From positions 60,797,330-60,861,329 of the forward strand of contig OY986437.1 of the NCBI GenBank assembly GCA_963920525.1: 64,000 nt of DNA. The letters run 5' to 3'. Made by a program: the position numbers and the translations under genes. Source of the DNA: Dichetophora obliterata (Eukaryota > Arthropoda > Insecta > Diptera > Sciomyzidae). Shown in pieces: positions 58,660 to 64,000 of the stretch (within the stretch, counting starts at the first letter, position 1; every line of letters begins with the position of its first letter). The notes below the pieces were generated by a model. It did not search any database and was not told where the DNA came from. It was given only the letters and a program-made list of their open reading frames with translations.

Positions 58660-59026
58660 GCGAAATTACAATGCAGCAATGGCAGCGTCAGTGGCAGTGG
58701 CAGTGAGCAGTTTTTAAATATATCACTGCAGCGAAAATACGATTCAGCAGTGAGCAGTAGCAGTATTTTGACGTCTAACATTTTTGTTTTGGTTTTGGCT
58801 AGAAATGTTAATGTTTGTTTTATTTTTCAAGTTGCCACTTTTTTCATTCATTATATTGGCAGCAGTGTGGCAGTGGCAGTAAATTTAGAAATAGAGCTAA
58901 CCTTAGCAGTACTGCTTACTGCCGCTGCTGTTATATGAGAGTAACCATTAAATAACATTATTCCTAAAATAACAGCTGATCACTGCCACTGCCACTGACG
59001 CTGCCACTGCTGCATTTTAATTTCGC
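58660..59026. mobile_element. TA-flanked miniature element, 367 bp
   Basis: Inverted ends of about 50 bp: GCGAAATTACAATGCAGCA at the left, TGCTGCATTTTAATTTCGC at the right, both continuing into GGCAGCGTCAGTGGCAGTGG and its inverse. TA at 58658-58659 and 59027-59028. GGCAGT/CAGTGG words fill the interior. Confidence 0.75.
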
Positions 59027-59139
59027 TAGAAGGCTTACAGCTGCTGTCTGTCCACACTGGTGTGACTTCACCTTTATTAGGATCGTAAGTGTCGTTTCAA
59101 GTCTTAGGTCTGCTGACAGTTTGCTCTGTTACGCCTCGA

Positions 59140-60568
59140 ATTAATATGTTTTCTAATATTTGCGGAGAATTGTATTTTCTAATACAATGTTCATCTTACA
59201 TTTTAAAAATTTATTTAACACTATTAAAAAAATCCTTGTTTCCAAGTATATTTTTAAATAAGACATTTTTGTTGGATTCTTAATTCATTTGTGTTTACAA
59301 CCTTACATGGTATTGCACACTTGAAAAAAGATATTGACACATGCATTTGCATTTCAATATCATCATTAATGTGCGAAGTGGACTTGGCATACTTAAGAGT
59401 CGGTCTATCGAAATATTACAGCTACAGAATATAAAGCCGCGACTCGAAAACACATTTTCTTTTTTGATAGTTAATTATACCCCACGTTTAAAAAACGTAA
59501 TAGGGGTGTATTAACTTTGTCACTCCGTTTGTAACACCGATAAGGAGGCGTGGCCGGCATAGAAAAGTATATATATTCTTGATCAGCATCACCTCCAGAG
59601 TCGATTTAGCCATGTCCGTCTGTCCGTCTGTGGTCACGACAACAGCCGTAATTTTTAAGCTATCGTAAAGAAATGCAATATATAAGCTTATTATTAAAAA
59701 ATTGAGGTTAAGTTCGAAAAAGAGCCAAATCAGATGAAAACCACTCCTACCTTCCATACAAAGTGATCTAACCAAAACGGTAAAATCTACTTAAAATCCA
59801 CAAAAATTAATATAATGATTTCAAATTTTGCATAGCGTCTTTAATATTTATTTTAAACATTGAGTATGAAATTTGTAAAAATAGGATGAAAACCACGCCT
59901 ACCTACGAGACAAAGTGACTTACCCTAAATGGTAAGATCTCTTTAAATTCTACAAAAACAAATTTAATGTCTTCAAATTTTGCACAGTGTCTTTAATATT
60001 TTTAACAAACTTTGAGTGCAAAATTTGAAAAAATCGGATAAAAACCACGCCTACCTCCCTTACAAAGTGACTTACCCAAAACGTTAGAATCTCTTTCAAT
60101 TCCACAAAAACCAATCTACTGACTTAAAATTTTGCACATAACCTTATGCCTTTAATATGCATTTTTAGTATAAAATTTGTAAAATTCGAATAAAATCACG
60201 TCTACTTCAATCTACATCTACATCTATTTCAATTCCACAAAAATGAATCTAATGGCTTCAAATTTTGCACAAAACCTTTAACAATTAATATAAACTTTAG
60301 ATATGAAATTTGGAAAAATCGTCGTCCGTGGGGGTATTTTAACTTCGGCTCAGTCGAATATAATTCCTTACTAGATTTTTTTTCATTTACGGTGTGTTAT
60401 TTTTTTTATCAAAATGAATTGTTTTTTAATATTAATAAAATCATACCAATATTTATTGTTAGTTTCAATTAAAAAAATTTTAAGTAAATTTATAAAATTT
60501 TTTAATGAAAAATCAGGGAACTTTGAGAACCGCTGCGGGGAAAACCAAAAAATGAGTTGGCAACCCTG
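59140..60568. mobile_element. hAT-like element, copy 2, inverted and interrupted
   Basis: The right end GAGTTGGCAACCCTG (60554-60568) is the inverse of the left end of the element at 27017. The left part (59150-59290) matches the inverse of about 28020-28160, including a shared short frame with LIQCSSY and SLFP. The outer left end is lost. A dispersed repeat sits in the middle (59475-60372). Confidence 0.7.
59475..60372 (+). repeat. Dispersed fly repeat, copy 3, with about 152-bp internal tandem units
   Basis: Starts TATACCCCACG, contains CTTGATCAGCATCACCTCCA and CCATGTCCGTCTGTCCGTCT, and ends GGGGGTATTTTAACTTCGGC. Units beginning AAAACCAC(G/T)CCTACC recur at about 59738, 59889 and 60045, followed by CAAAGTGACTTA and TTCAAATTTTGCAC. 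Inserted in the hAT copy 2. Confidence 0.75.
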
Positions 60569-60576
60569 GTTATAAT

Positions 60577-61807
60577 CCTTCTATCGACGACCGAGCTGCT
60601 AAAAAAACGCATACGTAAGAACGTCACCAATCGACACTTCGACAAACCAATACCCACCCACAACGACTGCTGCCATACCACTAAGAGATAGTAAAGATTC
60701 TCTTATATAAGAACAAAACTGAATGTTAATAAAGTTATGGAATTGAAATTAAAACGTGTGTCTTTTTGTTTATTACATTTGGTGGGAGTTTATGGAAGAG
60801 CATATATTTTTTCTTAAAAATTAAAACCTAATTTGTTTAAAAAAACACCTGCTACTTCGTCTTCAAATTAATTGAAACGCATTTGGATTCAATATAATAG
60901 AAATGGTATGGAAAAAATATCAAATGTTTATTCAAAAAAATAGTAGTAAATTCTGTGTCGATAAGCAATAACATCTTCACACACTTAACCATCTAATGAA
61001 CCATTTCTTTTTTAAGCTCAAAATCAGATTATAATAATTTGGGGACGAGAAAAACGAATCTGAAGTGCGTATTTAATTTTAGTTCTTCGTTCATTTCTTA
61101 AATGTGAAAATATGAACTATAGGTGAAAATGTCAAAGGTTTTTTTAACACCTAGCATTTTATTTTTATTTTAATTTCAATTTATTTTAAAAATAATGTGA
61201 ACATATAAGATAGAGTTTTTTAAATGCAGTAAAAATCAAGAAAATAACAACTAGTAATAAATAACAAAAAAAAAAAATGACTAAAGACTATGACAAAATT
61301 TTAAATAATAACTTAAAACTGGAACAAGTGATAAAAATATTGAATGAGTGAATCAATTGAATATTATGAAAAAGGTAACAGTAATCCTTATGATTTATAA
61401 AGATAAATAACAAAGAAGAAGGAAATACAGAAAAAGCTAGAGATTAGAAGAAATATCGGAAAATTTCATGCTTAAAGCTGCGTTTATTTGAAATAATTTT
61501 GATTCTTAAAGGCAGCGAGTTCCATATTCTAATCGCGTTAACAAAAAAGTCTGCTTGAATTCAAAATATTATGTACTGATATGATAAGATTTATATTTCT
61601 AGTCGATGTACAGAACTGAAGTTTTACAAATAGGCAATTAGGGGTTTGTGTATAAATAAAATTGTGTAAGAATATGTAGTTTCAAGCGTCCATGTAATTT
61701 AACACGTAGCGTTTTACATATTTTTTAATACCTCAATTAAAAGGAAAAAAGCTTTTTACTCACTTATATCTTTTTTTACTTCGATCTCACTTCAACTGTG
61801 TCTATGA
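60577..61807. other. No gene; possible LINE 3' remnant
   Basis: Around 61510-61555 GGCAGCGAGTTCCATATTCT followed by an AACAAAAAAGTCTGC stretch resembles sequence often seen near decayed arthropod LINE 3' ends, but I could not confirm a frame. Otherwise AT-rich. Confidence 0.3.
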
Positions 61808-62010
61808 GAATCAAAAGTGATCAATTCCACTTTTGGAAAAAATATAGTTAACGATTGATTCTGATTACCCTTGTTAAATGCTACTAGTGACTGTATTCAA
61901 AGTTTTCCAGTGTCTAGTATTTCCAGAGTTATTTGGTACTAAAAATCAATTTCAGAATCAAAGATGATCTATTCCACCTGGTTGTTAGCATCAAAACGAC
62001 ACAATTCCAC
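61808..62010 (+). repeat. Left set of 23-bp direct repeats (three copies)
   Basis: Copies at about 61808-61830, 61955-61977 and 61988-62010, consensus GAATCAAAACGACACAATTC followed by CAC. All have the same orientation as the four copies at 63233-63349, on the far side of the 62163-62990 gene. Confidence 0.8.
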
Positions 62011-62162
62011 CTTTACTTGTTTTTTCTTCAGAAAGGAGTACAACTCTTGTAATATTAGGCCTAATCACTATAGTTTATAGTTTACGTTCTAGCAAATTAG
62101 ACACTAGAGTAGATTTACTGTCAGTAGATTTACTGACAATATTCTTTGATTGTCAAAAGAAT

Positions 62163-62990
62163 ATGTCGTTTCCAAAAGTAGCTGACCAAGCAGCTTACTT
62201 CACCCGTCAATTATCCTTATATCTTTTTGGAGTAGATGCAGGTACTGCCCATTCATTTCTCACAAAAAACAACGTTTTCTTATATTACTGGATGGAGAAT
62301 ACTCGCCCTAAAGGTTCTAAGGAAATCGCATCCGCAGTTTTTTATCATCTATGCAACATGGATCATGAAGGTATAAGAACAGTTCGATTAATGGCTGATG
62401 GCTGCGGACGCCAACACAAAAACTCAATTATGAAAGGTATGTGCCAATACTGGCTGGCAAATAAAGCTCCAAAACACATTACAATCGTCGCAGTAATATT
62501 TCCAGTTACTGGCCATTCTTATATTCCACCAGACAGAGTATTTGCACAGACTGAGAAGCAAGTTAAAGTCAGAGAGACTATAATATCAGTAGAAGATTAT
62601 TTAAAAATATATAAAGATTCTGGAACAACAAAAAATTTGGGAAGTGATGACTTTCCCATTCTTGATTTTAAAATAGAAGTATCGAAGGTTTTCACGCCGC
62701 CATCTGCTTGGCACTTTAAATTCAACGAGACCAAACGATTTATAATTAAAACGTGTAAAAATGATCTTGTAAGAGTTCAAGGTGAACAATTTTATAGATC
62801 TTCTATTGGTGAGTTAAAACCCGTTGTAAGTCTCGGCAAACATGTGTTTTCCATGTCTCCTCCAATAGTGCCACTGGAAGTAAAAATCAATGAACTTAAA
62901 ATAGACGACTTTATCAAACTTCAATTGGAAATGAATAGAAAATGCTTGAAGATTCGAAATTTTATAAAAATCGTGAACAATGAACAATAA
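62163..62990 (+). CDS. Uncharacterised protein, DUF7869-like (transposon-derived?)
   Basis: An intact 275-codon frame. Recognisable blocks: YFTRQLSLYLFGV (12-24), a D-x-C-G-x-Q-x-K-N motif (D79 to N87), FPVTGHSYIPPDRVF (113-127) and E131. I associate this order with DUF7869-type proteins encoded by uncharacterised insect mobile elements; that link is from memory. D79, D124 and E131 could be acidic catalytic residues of an RNase H-like fold, which is inference. The frame stays open upstream to about 61988, and DCQKN just before the ATG continues the family pattern, so the true start is probably in an upstream exon; TTTTTTCTTCAG ending near 62031 is a plausible splice acceptor. It lies between two sets of 23-bp direct repeats. 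I saw no internal stop or frameshift. Confidence 0.7.
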   Translation: MSFPKVADQAAYFTRQLSLYLFGVDAGTAHSFLTKNNVFLYYWMENTRPKGSKEIASAVFYHLCNMDHEGIRTVRLMADGCGRQHKNSIMKGMCQYWLANKAPKHITIVAVIFPVTGHSYIPPDRVFAQTEKQVKVRETIISVEDYLKIYKDSGTTKNLGSDDFPILDFKIEVSKVFTPPSAWHFKFNETKRFIIKTCKNDLVRVQGEQFYRSSIGELKPVVSLGKHVFSMSPPIVPLEVKINELKIDDFIKLQLEMNRKCLKIRNFIKIVNNEQ

Positions 62991-63232
62991 TAATTCTCAA
63001 GAAGAAATGGTGAACTTAATGATCCTGTTTGCGAATTCAATGCCGAAGATCGTCTTATAAGAATTTAGCAAGTTTTTAATAATTTTTTTACTCTTATTAA
63101 ACTATTTCAATTAATATTTTATGTTTTTTATATAACTTTCAAAACTAGATTCATAAATAAATAAAAAAAAATGAATTAAATCTAATCACTAATGATTTTT
63201 TTTTTGTGCTTAGATTATATTTAACTTTTTTT

Positions 63233-63349
63233 AGAATCAAAACAACACAATTCCATTTTTTGAGGATCAAAATAACACTTTTCCAGTTTGTTTGTATCAA
63301 AACGACTCTATTCCACAAAGTCGAATATTTCAAGACAACACTATTCCAA
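63233..63349 (+). repeat. Right set of 23-bp direct repeats (four copies)
   Basis: Copies at about 63233-63255, 63264-63286, 63294-63316 and 63327-63349, spaced roughly 30-33 bp, matching the left set in sequence and orientation. On the minus strand they make a fortuitous repeating W-N-x-V-V-L peptide. Confidence 0.8.
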
Positions 63350-64000
63350 AATAAATTGCTTAATACAAAATAATGCAAATAATTTTCAATTATAGTCGTT
63401 ACGCAGTTAGGTTTTTAAAAGTCCACATTATAAGCAACAAAAATAAGAATTTTCAATGGTTACCTCCAGAAGTCTTAACAAGTTTTTTTTAATTTACTCC
63501 AAACAATTTACACAATTAATGTATTTTTTAATTCCCCGAAAATCGAGTTAAAATTTTGATAAAAAAATTAATTAAATTCGTAAAAACATGATGAAATTCC
63601 AATTTAAATTTATGTAATTATCAAACAGAGCATGCTAGCTCCAAGCGAGAAAAACTGAAATGTAGCTTGAAGATTCGTCGACTCTGAAAAATAAAAAAAT
63701 TTGAAAATTATTCCACAGACTATGGTTTTATAGCGATCGGCGTGAACCCCGCCTATAGACGGGCCTGGGCATTAGAGGGTAAATTTATTTATTTATTTAT
63801 TTATTTAAGTCTACTGATTATGTATCTTACAGACTATTATAAAGATAACTTAATAAATTATGCCATTAATTAAAGAGTATAAATAAATTTAGTCTAAAAC
63901 GGTTTTCATCAACATTAAAATTAAGAATTGGAGAGATCGTATTACATAACCGTAAGCATCTTGCGACTGGCTCATTATATGCATAATTTGTCGCGTGCGT
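63350..64000. other. No gene; TTTA microsatellite
   Basis: About 63525-63600 has AATTCCCCGAAAATCGAG and other AATTCC words, possibly another decayed piece of the hAT family at 27017. A short (TTTA)n run lies at 63784-63807. The rest is unassigned. Confidence 0.4.

Noticed and set aside
62601..62789. Minus-strand frame inside the 62163-62990 gene
   Set aside because: Shadow of the plus-strand gene; no recognisable features.

Overview
This window is AT-rich eukaryotic DNA from what looks like a fly (probably a cyclorrhaphan dipteran with a large, repeat-rich genome). The evidence is CAG/CAA/ATC simple repeats, a roughly 58-nt GT-AG intron, a retrotransposon primer site matching the 3' end of the insect tRNA-Arg(ACG) as I remember it, and many Tc1, mariner, hAT, piggyBac, RTE and LOA/R1-like fragments. 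I found no exon of an ordinary host gene. The window behaves like intergenic or intronic DNA filled by successive transposon insertions.

Layout. 1-4.5 kb: unassigned AT-rich DNA plus a long-armed foldback element (2260-3254) with an 8-bp target duplication. 4.5-13.2 kb: a decayed mariner piece, then an RTE-type LINE relic opened by a tRNA-derived SINE, itself opened by a 429-bp element with 67-bp inverted repeats, itself opened by an apparently intact 5.7-kb Ty3/gypsy retrotransposon (6268-11965, minus strand, LTRs identical by eye). 13.7-16.5 kb: a foldback and a Tc1-like relic split by a terminal-inverted-repeat element. 17-26 kb: unassigned DNA, an inverted-repeat pair 1.3 kb apart, and a possible LTR with the same primer type. 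27-36 kb: two hAT-like non-autonomous elements, a hairpin foldback, two SINEs, a piggyBac relic and palindrome clusters. 40-45.6 kb: a LOA/R1-like LINE relic, a broken transposase-like gene, and inside that gene a Tc1 element with IR/DR termini and a partial transposase. 47.7-48.7 kb: a 1-kb hexamer array. 50.8-60.6 kb: repeats of a dispersed family, several TA-flanked miniature elements and a second hAT copy. 62.2-63.0 kb: an intact 275-codon frame flanked by seven direct 23-bp repeats.

The likely working genes are gag and pol of the gypsy element and the 62.2-kb frame. The rest are relics or non-coding elements. The best candidate for something undescribed is the 61.8-63.35 kb unit: a single open protein bracketed by same-orientation iteron-like repeats, with no terminal inverted repeats that I could see. 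Family assignments come from motif recognition by eye and memory, with no database search.
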